The notes beneath the pieces are model-generated. The model was given only the letters and a program-made list of their open reading frames with translations, was not told the origin of the DNA and made no database searches. Below, one piece after another: positions 26,501-38,781 of a stretch of DNA of 64,000 bases. Origin of the DNA: Oxyruncus cristatus (lineage: Eukaryota > Chordata > Aves > Passeriformes > Cotingidae). The stretch spans positions 618,487 through 682,486 of the forward strand of contig VXAY01000104.1 of the NCBI GenBank assembly GCA_013399855.1, in the 5' to 3' direction. A program made the position numbers and the translations under genes. Every line of letters starts with the position of its first letter. Positions within the stretch are counted from its first letter, which is position 1.

Positions 26501-28026
26501 CAGATGATGTCCAGTGGGTTCCTGCAGTCTCAGCTTGCCAGTTGTTCTGGGATCTGCAGGTGAGGATCTGGAAGAGAAGGGTTTGGCTGGTGACGTGTGG
26601 CAGAGATGCTGCTGTTAGGAGCAGCGAAGCAGTTTCTGGGTTACACTACCTGTGTGAAACTTATAGATTATTTATTTTTCCACAGCGCTCAGCCTTGTGT
26701 TCATGCTAGAGCGAGGTTTCCCTGAAATGTCTGTTTTCCCTTCAGTCTAGTGTTGTATACCTGTGGTTGGGTTCAGAGGTGCAAATCTCTGGTTTCTGGG
26801 TGTCTCTTTGTCACAAAGTGTAAGGATTTCCCATTTCATTCTGGTTTTGAGCAGAGAGCTGTGTGGATGGATATGCTGGTTGTACTATTCCTGGAAGGAT
26901 ACAGAAAGTTCAGGTTTGATATCTCTGACAGGAGTTTTTCAAGGGGACTGATATGATTTCTACCAAGAGGGGTTTTTTCAAACCCTTGGTCATTTAAATC
27001 TTTTGCAGTCATAGGTGTTACCTCTCTGAGCAATGTGCTGATCAGCATCATTATTCCAGCACCAGATCTTGAATGTAAAGCTTCTACACCTGCTATTCCT
27101 GTAAATTCCCTTTGGAAAGGCCAGTGTGGCTCAGTCTGGAAAACTTCAAATTATTTTAGGGTCACATTTCACTGGGAACAACTTGGTGAGCATGACTTTG
27201 GCTCCCCTTAGTGCTGTTGAGTTTGTCCAGTGCCCCGTCACCTTATTTTACATCAGTCCTGTGCTTTGCCTGACTCCTGTGGGAATTGAGCAGGTCCAGG
27301 CGCAGGAGAGTGGCTGGTGGGATAGTTCAGCACCTCTTTGGCCGCAGTGTTGTTTTCCTCACTGTCGTTGCAGGTATAATCTGTGGTTAATCCCCCAAGT
27401 CTAAACCTGTGACTCCCCAGAGGACCTGAAGCCTTTTGTTGGTTTTGATTTGCAGCCTTATTATAGACAAATTAATGTCTGTGAGTGACAGCAGGGCAGC
27501 CAGAGACGAGAAGAAAATGAGTAATTAACATATATTGGGTATTACTGATTGCTTTTATGATTATCTGGATTTTAAGGTATTAGCTGGAAAAATAGCTCCT
27601 AATCCCTTATTAAAGATAAAAGGCAAGTCATTAAAAGTAGGAGGTTGTTTTCAGTCCTGAGAAGCACTGGAAATATGTCTTGGCTCCGGTAGCAAACTAA
27701 CCTTGAAAGCCTGTAATTCCAAGTTACTCGGCTTAGTTGTTCTCCTCGGCAAGGGAATTTCTGAAGTTTCCCATGTGCTGGGAGGTGGAGGGGATGTGAG
27801 ACAAAGCGACCCTTGTCGTGGGAGCTGCATGCTTGGCACCAGCACAGGGGCCTTTCAATATCCTCGGCATTACCCGAGCCCGGCCCAGCTGCCGGGCTGG
27901 GAACATTCGACAGCTCCATGGGGGGTTATCCCAACCTTCAGGTTTCTATCGGAGGCAGGTCTCCTGTACGAGGCTCCTCTCACACCCCGACTGCTTTCTA
28001 CCTTCCCCGTATCATTGTGGGCAACT

Positions 28027-28129
28027 TAACTGGCTTCCTGCCCATATAAGTGGTTTCAGAGCCCTCTAACGGGTTTCCTGCCCACCTAACTGGTTTCACG
28101 GCCGTTCTAACTGACTGTTTTCGTGGCTG
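28027..28129. repeat. 20-bp minisatellite, about 5 imperfect units
   Basis: Consecutive units begin TAACTGGCTTCC, TAAGTGGTTTCA, TAACGGGTTTCC, TAACTGGTTTCA and TAACTGACTGTT, each about 20-22 bp. Units 1/3 and 2/4 resemble each other most, which suggests a 40-bp higher-order duplication. There is no coding potential. Confidence 0.7.
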
Positions 28130-29129
28130 TGCACTGAACTGAATCAGCAAAACAGAGTGGTCCAAGCCCAGAGCGCTGATCCCAACAGGGAAGGGGGAAT
28201 GAATGAGAGGCTGAAGTGCTGGGAAGGCACTACAGCTGAGGAAGAGTCGTGTTTCCCTCTTAAAGCCGGAGCATGTGTGGGGTCAGGAGGAAAGTGGCAG
28301 CACCCTTTGCTGAGTTATAATAATCGTTTGCAGAAACTTGCCACACACTAAGTCATTCTTAATAATCAAGTATTTTGTGTTTTAAAACAGATGCATTCCT
28401 TATTTCTGGGTAATGAAATATGAGCACCAGTAAAACCACAGCCTTTTCGGATTTATTTCCTGTATTTTAACTGTTCTGTGTTTCAACACATCGTGTTTAT
28501 ATACTTCTACTGTATTTCAAAAAGCAATTTAAAATGCACTGGGAGCAATTAAAAAGAAATAAAGATGGCATTTAACGACTCTAAGGAGATCAGTGCTTTG
28601 CCCATTCCATCCCAAGTTGTTTAAAAGATTATTGCTGGTACCTGGCTCATTTGTTCCCCTTTTATTTTTTTTTTTTCACTGTTTGGGTTTTTTTTAAGTC
28701 CTAGGCAGTGTTTAAGCCCAACTGTGCTGTTGGCTGCTCAGTGCTTTTATGCTGAGATGCTGAAGCCAGTTTTGTGCTTGAGGAGGGATTTAAAAAGTAG
28801 AGGTAGATTTTGAGTCCATGTTGGGTTGGTCAGGGTTGATTCCCTGAATGCAAGTGAAACAGTGCAGCTTTGGGAATTGTTTTGCTGTTCTCCTCTGGTC
28901 TTCGTGGTGCTGGGGCAGCCCTTGTTGTTTGTAAATATCTTCTGATATAGGGTTGGGTTTTTGTTCCTTTCATTTCTGATCTCATCCTCCAGACCACGAT
29001 GCCAAGCAGATCATTATTCCCAGCATGGGGTTTCCAGTCTCTCTTCATTACTACAAGCTGCTCTGAAAACCTGGCAAAGCGCTCAGGTTTGGGCAGCAGA
29101 TGAGATGGCTGGAGTGGAGATCAGCTATC

Positions 29130-29201
29130 TGGAATAGAATAAATGAGGTTGGAAGGCACCATCAGCAGGTCCAAACCTCTGCTCCAAGCAGGGCCAGGCT
29201 G
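29130..29201 (-). mobile_element. CR1 LINE 3' tip (antisense), diverged
   Basis: GAATAGAATAAATGAGGTTG followed by GAAGGCACCATCAGCAGGTC and CTGCTCCAAGCAGGGCCAGG resembles the reverse complement of an older CR1 subfamily end. Confidence 0.6.
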
Positions 29202-29833
29202 GTAATTAAGTTATTAATGTTGGGTTCTAAGTTGTGATATTGCATCCAGAGTGCTCTATGTCATTAGATGGAAGTGCAGGTGGCACAGAGCCCCAGGGAG
29301 GCACAGTGGTTATTTTTCCCTCTCATGGATATCTTTGGATGCTCGGGGCAGAGAATACTTGGATCTGCCAGGCCTCCCTTTAAGCACAGGCGGTACAAAA
29401 TTATTCTTGCCAAGTGCAAGGAATTGCGCTTTCTCTCTCTTTTCCTGTGGTTTCATCCTCACCTCACATGCAGGAGGTGAGTTCTGTTGTGTCCTCCTCC
29501 TCAGAGGTGACATGACCCTGTAAAAGACACCACTCACCATGTCCTGCCACTTCGGGGCTACACAGGGAGTTGACCATTAGGAAGGTCAGTGCTTATGCAA
29601 AAATCCCCCCCAGCCATTCAGTTCAGTCCAAGCCATCCCCAAACCGACCTCCTACTTGTGTTTTCCTTCCAAAAGTCTAATAATTAACAAACTGCTTAAT
29701 GCACGACAAAAGACCAATTAACCCTAAAGCATTTAGTGAACTACATGTAAATTAGTTGTAAAACGTGTCTGTAAACATAAAATGTTAGGCAATTACATAA
29801 ACCAATAATTACTAAAGTTGCATTTAGAAGCTC

Positions 29834-29856
29834 AAAAGAAAGAAAGAAAGAAAAAA
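29834..29856. repeat. (AAAG)n microsatellite
   Basis: AAAAGAAAGAAAGAAAGAAA is a short tetranucleotide repeat at the edge of an AT-rich stretch. Confidence 0.8.
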
Positions 29857-32010
29857 CCTGCTTAAGTAGCGCTTCAGAGAACTCTGCTAATGGTTTTGTT
29901 TTTAACTACAGCCACCCTGGTCTGGGTAAGTCCCAGCAGGCTGGCGCAGCTCAGAGCCCATGAGTTTTTAGTCATGGAAGCAAAATAAAGGCATGATAAC
30001 CTTGTGTACCTCTGGAAACTGCAATGAAAACCTCCAGATCCTGAAGCTGAGAAAGAAATGGCAGAAAGGTGGTGTCCTGTTGGGTACCAGTTCCTGGCGA
30101 TTTTGTGGATCGGTTATTGTTTTCTTTGGTTTCAGGCTGAACAAAACATCCCAGACCTGGCAAAAAACCTCAGGACTGGGCAGGGCCTGGTGAGGTGTGA
30201 GCACAAGGGACTTGGCCACTCATTGCTGTTGAGCTCATTCCATCTTCTCTTCCTCATTCTGCAGGCACCTGCCTCCCACGTTAGCCTTTGGAAAAGGCTA
30301 AGTGCTTTTCCACCCACCTGTGTGCTGGAGTTTCGCACGAAGCAGCTGCTTTGCTTTTCTGCGCAATTTTTAATCCTCTTAGGTGGCTGTCTCACTCCAC
30401 GGTGGTCCGGGTCGCCCACTGCTCCTCAGGCTCCCACTGCTAATGGTCTTAAATAATTCATTTTCCTTGTACTTATCCTCCAGGTTTTAGTGGAATCTTT
30501 CAGTTTGGCATTTTTGCTTTGACCTCGGCTTGTGTCGGACCCAGATGTTCCTAAATGGTGCAGTGAAGTGTGGCTTTGCCTCTTATTCTGTGTATTTGTG
30601 CTTCCCTACTGCTTTAGAGCCTCTTTGTTGTTTTGGTAAAAGTATCTCTCTGTGTGGCTTATGTTGCATTCCATAAGGAGCCTCCAAATGTGTCTCTAGA
30701 TACCAGATTTCTCATTTTTCAGTGAAAAAACAAGTTGAGTTTGTTTGAACTCGCTTTCTTCCTCCCTCGGTTTTGGCAGTAGCCTTTCCTGGAGTATCTT
30801 AATTTCACTGCAGTCACTTACTGAAAGCCAGCCTGTGCTTAGTTTTCCTGGATAAATCCATCGGGTAGTGGTCTTTTATTTTTTTTGCACACAGGTTTAC
30901 TAGTATAGATCCTGCTTGTGTTCCTTTCCTAAAAGTGGAAATATTTTATACTTAGGTTTGGTTGATTGCATTACAGAAATTTGCTTAAAGTAAAAAGCAG
31001 TAAAACCACCTTCCGGGGGGGTGAGCCCCCTTTAAATCCACTGTGGTTTTTTCCACCGTAATCACGTTCCCTGGAGGTTTAGTGCTCGTGTAAGGAGGTG
31101 GGGGTGAGTCTGTGAAGCTCAGAGGAAAAAAGAGGCAGAAGCTTGAACTCCGCTTGCCGTTACAAGGGTAACCAGTGAAGAGCAGGAGCTACCCACATGT
31201 CACCAGGCTTTTGAGAACAAGTTGAATCAGGAGTTTCTGGGAAGCCCGTTGGAAGGAGTGTGCTGCTGGCAGCCTGGAGCCATGCCAAGCCTGGAGTTAA
31301 TGGTGGTTAATTTTTAAAGGCAGGGGCGAAACTGGTTATTGTGCCTGTGTCTCAATAGGGTCTTTCTGCTCCCAAAATGCCATTGCAGGAGCCCTTTTCT
31401 GAGTTGTCTTGACTCGGAGAGAAAAAGAAAATGCCCTCAGAGAAGTGATTTATCCACCCAAAGCTTTGCTTTGCCACGCTGCTCACTGATGGGGCCAATC
31501 CCGTCAGGACGATCGTAGCATCTCCAGGGATGCCAAGAGAGGGAAATGCTGAGACCAGGATTTTTATCAGGATGTAAAATGTGGAATAAATGCAGGCACC
31601 CAAAGGGAAGGTCTGTAGAGATGGAGCTTGCTTTGCAGCAACAGGGAAACATGAAGAAAACCAGAATCCACACATGAAACCAACTGGTTTTATAACCACC
31701 CTGTCAGGCCAAGTCCTGGTCCTCTCCCAGTCAATGGAAGCATTGTCTGGATTCTTAGGCTGGCTTTGCAGCTTTTTAGATAAGTGGCTGTTAAACATTC
31801 CGAGCCAAAAGGGCAGTTTGTCACTGAATGAAGCTTTTCAGAAGGTGGTGGAAAAATAGAAAAGCCATCTTCAAAGCATCTCAAAGGAAGCTGGCACCTT
31901 CTTCCTGCTGCCAGTTGAGGCCAGGGGGCTTCCTGTGCTCCAAATGGATTTAGGCTACCAAATTCAGAAGTAGGTGGAGACTCCCTTTTTACAAGGAATC
32001 ACTGGAAAAA

Positions 32011-32161
32011 GACAAGGGGTAATGGGTGCAGCTTTCTCCTGGAGAGATTCTGATTAGACACAAGAGGAAAATTTTTCACAATGAGAAAATCAGCCATTGG
32101 AATAATCCCCAGTGATGTTCTTTAAAGGTCCCTTTCAACCCAAACCATTCTGGTATTCTAG
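32011..32161 (+). mobile_element. CR1 LINE fragment with internal deletion (sense)
   Basis: GACAAGGGGTAATGGGTGCA, TCTGATTAGACACAAGAGGA and AAATTTTTCACAATGAGAAA come from the upstream part of the CR1 tail. This then jumps to the terminal block TTAAAGGTCCCTTTCAACCC with CCATTCTGGTATTCTA. The middle part present in other copies is missing. Confidence 0.8.
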
Positions 32162-35100
32162 AAAATACGAATTTACGCTGTGGCTTCTCTCTCCTGCACG
32201 GAGTTTGAAGTGGGGCAGGGGATCAGGACGAAACACGAACCTACAGAACCCTCCCCAACATGTATCTTTTCCTCTTGTGCACCACTAGGTCCCTGCAGTG
32301 ATGGTAAGGAATAATAACCCACATTTCTGTCAGTGCCTGGCATGGCCGAGGTGTTTGGCAACAGGGGAAGCAGAGGCGACATAATGAAAAGCGCTGAAAG
32401 TAAAAGGTGTGGGTGCCAGAGAGCCAGAGACATTCAGTTCTCCTTGAAATACTGCCTGGCAACAGAGGTGGGCTCCGTTGCAGCCGGAGACACAGGGACG
32501 AAGGGCTTGGCACCCACGGAAGCGGAGGGAATAAATAGGGAAAATCCTCTCCCGCCTGCGCGTGGCTTCCTCCCTCCGTGGGTGGGATCTGTCCCGCCGA
32601 GCCCCGTCGAAGGAGACTTCCAGAAGTGCTGAAGCAGTCCGAGCGGCTGTGGAGATTGATTGAACGGGACAAATAGACAGTGATGAAACCCTGCTTGTGA
32701 GAAGAGCTTAATAGGCAGAAAATTGGCCATTGCAGCCCGAGGGCTGCTTGGAAAACGCAGAGGGGGAAGTTTCTTCTTGTCACTGCATGGAAGCTTAAAC
32801 TCAGGAAAAGAGCCCAGAGTTGTTATAGCTGTGTCCTTAAAAATGTCCCTGTACCCTCCCCGTTACCTAAAAGAGGTAAGTGATCAGTGATAAACTGAAT
32901 TAGCGTTTGGCAGGATGGCTTGTGGCTGATGCAAGGAAATGACACCACTTATTCAGGGACTGCAGCACATCAAACCAGCTGTAAAATTGTCTTTGGGGAG
33001 CACCATTGCAGTGTTGGAAAAGAAAATGGTGGGGGTTCTTTGCTCACCAGAGGAGCAGGAGTTTTCTCCTGGGCTGTCTTACGGGGAGCAGTTGCTTTGT
33101 GCCCACGTGGTGTGGTTGATGCCGATGGAAGTACGGGAGGAGCTGTGTGTGATCATGAGTGATCTTACGATGTTTGAGATACCAGAACAGGGCCCAGCAG
33201 AATCCCAGAGAGGTGGACAGCATCAGTCTCTGCAGGAGACTCTGAAAACCACACTGCTAGTAAAAGGGAAACTGGAAAAGCCAAAGAAGAAGGAAAATGC
33301 TGAGAATTAGGGAGGGACTTTTGAACTCTGTTCTATGTGGCAGCCGCTGTGGTGCTGTTTCACTGGAGACGTGACTGTTGTTCAGGTCCAAGGGAGGTGT
33401 GATGCCAGACAGCATCCCCTATCCATGTGACAGTGGGAATTGTTGCAGAGATCCAAAGAAAGCCAGGCTTTCTCTAGATGCTGCTCTTTCTTTATTATTG
33501 TCTTCTTGGCAAGTGCTCAGAAATAGCTCCTTAAAAATGTGCTGCCATAGCAGTTTGACACAACTGGAAGAAAGATGGCTGATCTCCAGGATCTCCAAAA
33601 ATCCCTTTGTTATCCCTATGTTGTAAAGAATTGCTTGTGATGTAGTTTGTATCAGGCTTTGTAACCAGTAGGGTTTGGCACAGGACCCAGCCTATGGACT
33701 AGTTGGTTCACAGAAATAAGGCATCATTGCCTTTGATACCATTAAAAATGGCACTTGGAGAATCTAGAAAATTTAAAAACAAGTGATAAAGGAAGAGAAA
33801 TTTCCTGTTTTTCTAGCAGTTTGGGAGCCAGTCACTGCTGTGACATCTGGCTCTGGCATCCCCACAGAGAATTGTGTGGTGCATGTACACCTGATTCCAC
33901 AGCCTTGGAATCAGGAGCCTTGGCATTGGTGTGAGCAGGCAGAGCCTTGCCTTGTTAATATTCAGTCTGGCTTATCATGTGTCTGTGGGAGGCATACCCT
34001 CCCATACTATCCATACCCATTTCCTTGGGAATCTGCAGCTGCCTCTACTCCTGGCAGGTTGTGTAGATATTACTGGTTTTGGCTGCAGCTGGAAAAAACA
34101 GGCAGTTTTCAAAGGCAGAGTCTCCCTTGAGTGGAACAACATTGCAAAAATTCATCATTGGACTTGGGATATCGCATATGGTGGTCTCTCCATCACAGCC
34201 ATGTAGTTGGAATTGTCAGGCTGTCTTCTTCTGTAGGCATTGCCTTTTGGGGTAATGATCATCAGCTTTTCCTGAGATGATGCTGGCTTTGTTCAGAAGG
34301 TTCCCACACTGATTGTTCACGTATCACACCTTGTCCCCATGAGCTGTCTGCTATAGGTGAGTTAATTTGAGACATTGTTGGAAGAAGGGTCCTTTTTCTC
34401 TCCCTGTATCTCCAGGGAATGTTTCAGTATCTGTAGGCATAGCTTTGGTACGTGATCCCGGCAGCACCCAAGGCCAGGGGAACTGGGAATGCTCAGCAAG
34501 TTGTTACGTAAGCGCTGCCGTTCTTCTGGCACTTGAGGGAACGTGGTATTAGTAAGCATTTGTCTAATACTGAAGATTTTTTGCAGATCAAAGACTTAAT
34601 ATATGCCACATGCTGCAGAGGAGCTTACAGCAGAACATGTACAATCGTGCAGTCCAATAGTCCAGCAAAAATGGATTATTCCAGAGCCAATCAATGCTGT
34701 TCACTATGTCTGGGAAGGGGCAGACCAAGGGATGGAGGCATATTTGCTTCAAGATGTGTCAAGCAGCTTGAGCAGAATTCTCTGCAACCCACAGTCGTGC
34801 AAGAAGTAGCTGGGGTGGGATCCTGGTGGCGTGGGGAGCGTTTCCTTCTGGCTGCCAAGTCCTGCCTGTGGACAAGTCTAATCTGCCTCCCAGCCAGCCC
34901 GCCCCGGCGCGGGGTCAAAAAGTAATCGCTCCTAAGCAAAGCAACAAAACAAGCAAAAGAGAAATTCTCACGCTTGCTTAGGGTGATTAGCTGGAGAGCA
35001 GATCACCCCGGGGGGGCTCTGTGGGACCCTGGGAAAGGCCAGAGTGTGGGAATAGCACGGAGGGTCTGCGCTCCAGAAATGCTGGGCAGTACTGCTGGTA

Positions 35101-37250
35101 AAGTGGGAGAGCATCTCTTGCCTTACCCTGTGGCCTTGGCCCAGCATGTCAGATGCCATCCAGGAACCAGTCCATGAGGACTGTTTTCAGTGGCTCCTGG
35201 TTTTAGGGGTGATTCCGTTCAGGTTTGTGTTTCAAGGAAGCTGGCACAACTCTGGGCCATCAGAGCCTCCCCGCTTGCCTTTATCTGGTGTCTTGTACTG
35301 GCGTTAATGCAGAGTTAAAATTGGTTTGGGTAATGGATGAATTTCAGAAAGAAAATGACTTTAAATGTGGTAGAAGTGTCTGCACAAGTGTTTCACTGCT
35401 CTGACTGTGGATGGATTTGAGCTGAGCTTAGGCCGAGTGAGGCAGCCCCAGAAAGGGAGCACGATCATGTCCTATTTTAATAAGCCTGCTTGGAAAGCCC
35501 ATCAGACAAACAGCCTTCCTCGATAACATTGCCACAGACTCTGGGCAGGGATTTGCACCAGGTCTCTCGGGGATTTCTCTAGCTGCCAATGCACTTGGAA
35601 GTAACAGAGAACTTCGTGCCCAGTGGTCCCTTTGGCCCCAGCTGAGGGAAGCAGTTGGCTGAGGTACAGTCTCAAGGGTCTTCAGAGATGTCCCTGGTAA
35701 CAGCACGCTGAAAAAGGAGGAGGAAAACTGTGTTGGTTGAGTGGAGAAGAGGCTGTTTTACTTCTACATCAGCACAAATGGGTTTCCCCAGTTCCTTCAT
35801 CCCAAGGCAGCATCATACACCTAGAGAGCCAGGCTGAAACCACCTTCCATCCACCACCAACCAGGCCCTTGGCACTGAAGCAGGAGGTGACTAGGATACA
35901 GGCCGATGCCACAAAGACCCCCAGCACTTCTGTGTGTGGCTCTACCATCGTGTTGGACAGTGAGGGAGGGCTCCCACCAGAGCCATTTTTGGAGCAGGCC
36001 TGGGAAGTTCAGTTGTGCCTGATTGAGGTTGTCAGCCTAGAATGTGTCTCTCCCTATTTCTGAGCTCCCTGAGATTCCTCTCTGTTGACGGAGATTGATT
36101 TTTGCCTTTGGGAACCCGGGGGTATACATTGTGCTCAGAATTGGCCTGAGCTGAACTAGGAGAAACTGCTGATGTGTTCGTTCCCTTCTGCAAGTGATGG
36201 ATTTTATAAGCTGCCTCACAGACCACGTGTGGCTGAATGGAACAGGAAAGGAAAGAGAGGGAAGTGAGAGACATCACCCTTGGATGGCATTATCCACATT
36301 GTGTTGGAGCATTTTACCTCTACAATTCACATCTAAATTCCTCTCCCATTCAGGGGAAAAATATAATCCCATCTGTGGATTAGCCTTTTCTCTGATGCAT
36401 TTGTTTGCTGACCATCAGGTTGTTTTCTTGAATGAGGCAGCAAGGAAAACCATATAAACCAGCTTAAGCAGCAGCAGCCGCTCCTGGCGTCAGCAGTGCT
36501 GGTTCCAGCAGCTCCCGAACTGGACAGTTGAGGTGGAAGCGAAGGTGATGGCCAAGGCTGGGGCAGGCTGGCTCTAAAGGTCGGGCAGGGGAGGGCTCCA
36601 GGGGTCACCCCCCGGGGTTAATGACTCTCCAGTCCCTGAGCCCACACTGAGCACAAGGTGTTCGACCGGAGATTAAGATGAAAATATGTTCTCCTTGCTA
36701 AAGAGAGCACATAAACAACCCATAAACGGCCCATTAACCCACAAAATTGCAATAAAGAACATGTGGTCAAGCGAGCCATCAGGGACCTGTGACCCAGCAA
36801 ACCCCTTAATGGGATTGTGAACCTTATCATCGGTGCTAAACATGGATAATGGGAAATTACAGCAAGGAAAGAAAGAAGGGGTGTTGGGTTATGGGCACCC
36901 AGGTTCAATGAGTAGAGTGTTGTGGAATGGACACGTGATGGGATGGAATATCAGGGTAACACTTCCATGTAATAAAACCACTTTGAAGTGACTCAAAAGT
37001 GAGAATTTTCCCCTTGGCTCCAGCAAATGCCTTCAGCAGCTCAAGAAGCTGTGCTGTCCCTTCTCTTACAGCCTTTTCCATGTACCAGCCACTTCTGTGC
37101 TCCACGTTGCTTTTTGTAGCAGTAGGATGGACATTTACTCGTTTTCTGGCTGTGATGTTTGAATTCTGTTTGAATATAGCAGTAAATTGGGGGTCGCTGG
37201 TGCAGTTTGAGCAGGAGGACGATGGCACACGCATGGTACAGGTACTCTGC

Positions 37251-37527
37251 CATCTCATTCCACCCCACTGCCATGGGCAGGGACACCTTCCACTAGCCCA
37301 GGTTGCTCCAAGCCCCGTCCAACCTGGCCTTGGACACTTCCAGGAATGGGGCAGCCACAACTTCTCTGGGCAACCTGTACCAGGGCCTCACCACCCTCAC
37401 AGGGAAGAATTTTTTCCCAATATCCCATCTAACCTTGCCCTCTGACAGTGGGAATCCATTCCCCCTTGTCCTGTCACTCCAGGGCCTTGTCAGAAGTCCC
37501 TCTCCAACCCTTCTGGAGCCTGCAGGA
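37251..37527 (-). mobile_element. CR1 LINE fragment upstream of the A-type promoter (antisense)
   Basis: One of the best preserved copies: CACTGCCATGGGCAGGGACA, CCAAGCCCCGTCCAACCTGG, CTGGGCAACCTGTACCAGGG, AATATCCCATCTAACCTTGC and CCCCCTTGTCCTGTCACTCC. It ends about 1.25 kb before the NBCe1-A start codon. Confidence 0.9.
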
Positions 37528-38407
37528 AGATGACTGCCTCGTGATGGGAAGGCTGCTGTAGCAGTGGGGCAAAGCTACTTGGGTGCCCAGGGAATTCCAA
37601 GGGCATTTAGGATCACAAATATACTTTCAACCAAAAAGAAATCTGTATTGTCTATCTTGCCCTAACTGATGAAGAAATGAATTTGCACCAAGCTTTGCTG
37701 AATAATCTAGGAAGAAAGCTGTGAAAGTTTATGTAAGAAAAAAAACAAAGGAGGAAAGGGTATGTTTGTTACTGGCTCCTTTTTTCCACATTGCAAATTG
37801 AGATTCTGTTTACCCTGGAAAAATCAATGTGGTTGGACACCTGGTGTAATTAATTATTTTGCAAGAGACAGCCAGCTGATCTTTTGAAAAGAAAAGAGTT
37901 TTTAAGCAGGACTGTTCAAAGTTCATAGTCTGCTGTGTATCTCTAATGCTGATAAACATCCAGCAGAAAGGATGCCTGTCTTAAAATTTCCCATGGCCAC
38001 ACCTGTGTTTTAAGGGGATACCCTCCGAAAAAGGCTGTAGGCCCCAAGGAGCCCTCCAGCAAGGTGACTCTGGTGGCCTGGGCTCCGGTTGCCTTTGGGA
38101 GATGCCCTTAGGCCTCGGGATGTGGACAGCGATGCGCTTGGGTTTGAATTTGGAATCACACATGGTTCTTAACCAGGAAGGGGTTTCTGCTCCTTTTGCT
38201 TGAGCTTCTAATGCAAATGGACTTTGCTTGTGCTGCCCTAAGCGGGCAGTCTTTTCCAACTGGGACCAGTTGTTTCTTTAAAGTGCACTGGTGCCTGACT
38301 AAATGGCATTGGGTCGCATTCTTCATGTATAGATGAGACAACCCTCCTGTTAAATATTCCTGTGTTTTCCAGTGGTGGGCTGGGGAAGTTCCTGCCTGCC
38401 TTGCAAG

Positions 38408-38545
38408 CCAATGGCAACCCAAACCTGACTGCCAGGGAGGGAGGGGAGAGCCAGCAATGGGATGCTGTGCCAGCACGCCTCGACTTGGTTTGGCCGGAAC
38501 TGGCTTTAGGTCATATAAAAAAGGGGGTGAAGGATCTGGGCTGCT
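38408..38545 (+). promoter_or_regulatory. SLC4A4: candidate NBCe1-A promoter (CCAAT and TATA-like)
   Basis: Upstream of the internal start there is a CCAAT pentamer at 38408-38412 and, about 105 bp further on, TCATATAAAAAAGGG at 38511-38525, a good TATA-like element. By usual spacing, transcription would begin near 38540-38550 and give a 5' UTR of roughly 235 nt. In mammals NBCe1-A is made from an alternative promoter in this intron, which supports the placement. The transcription start itself is inferred. Confidence 0.55.
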
Positions 38546-38781
38546 CAGAGAGCGGCAGGTCCTCGGGCAGCACCGTGGAGCACATTGGTTTTGAGCTCCA
38601 CAGAGCATTTTTTACAAGGGCTGCAAATTGCTGTAACATAGTTAAGGTCTGTAGGAAGGGACAAGTTTTCCTGAACTTTACTCCCAGCTTGAACTTGTCA
38701 GAAGTTCAGTGAGAGGCAAGGAGGGGGAGAGAGAGAGATAGAGGCACGCTCGCTCTCGCCCCTGCGTCCGCAGCGACGAGG
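38546..38781 (+). other. SLC4A4: predicted 5' UTR of NBCe1-A
   Basis: The stretch runs from the inferred transcription start to the ATG. It has a purine-rich tract with GAGAGAGAGA near 38730 followed by CpG-bearing GCTCGCTCTCGCCCCTGCG. An in-frame TGA at 38710-38712, with no in-frame ATG after it, makes the ATG at 38782 the first possible A-type start in this frame. The start context is AGGATGT, with A at -3. Confidence 0.55.

Larger units (their letters stand above)
8994..38781 (+). other. SLC4A4: SLC4A4 intron 3 up to the A-type start (about 30 kb)
   Basis: No convincing coding exon was seen. It contains CR1 pieces near 12353, 13370, 23522, 29130, 32011 and 37251; a poly-T run at 13990-14003; a 20-bp minisatellite at 28027-28129; an AAAG repeat at 29834-29856; AT-rich candidate conserved elements near 24780, 28300 and 29680; a small CpG-rich patch near 32480-32660; and the A-type promoter and 5' UTR at its 3' end. 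A 250-codon open frame at 10865-11617 has no recognisable domain. For NBCe1-B transcripts the intron extends to 38905. Confidence 0.85.

Noticed and set aside
32241..32783. 180-codon open frame on the - strand
   Set aside because: No domain was recognised. It overlaps the CpG-rich patch, where stop codons are rarer because of GC content.
32920..34810. Cluster of moderate open frames that might be a decayed endogenous retrovirus interior
   Set aside because: No recognisable protease, polymerase, integrase or envelope motif and no flanking LTR pair were seen. The frames are of chance length.
37843..37860. HNF1-like AT motif upstream of the A-type promoter
   Set aside because: GTAATTAATTATT matches the HNF1 consensus only poorly (about four mismatches in the core), so it was not listed as a site.
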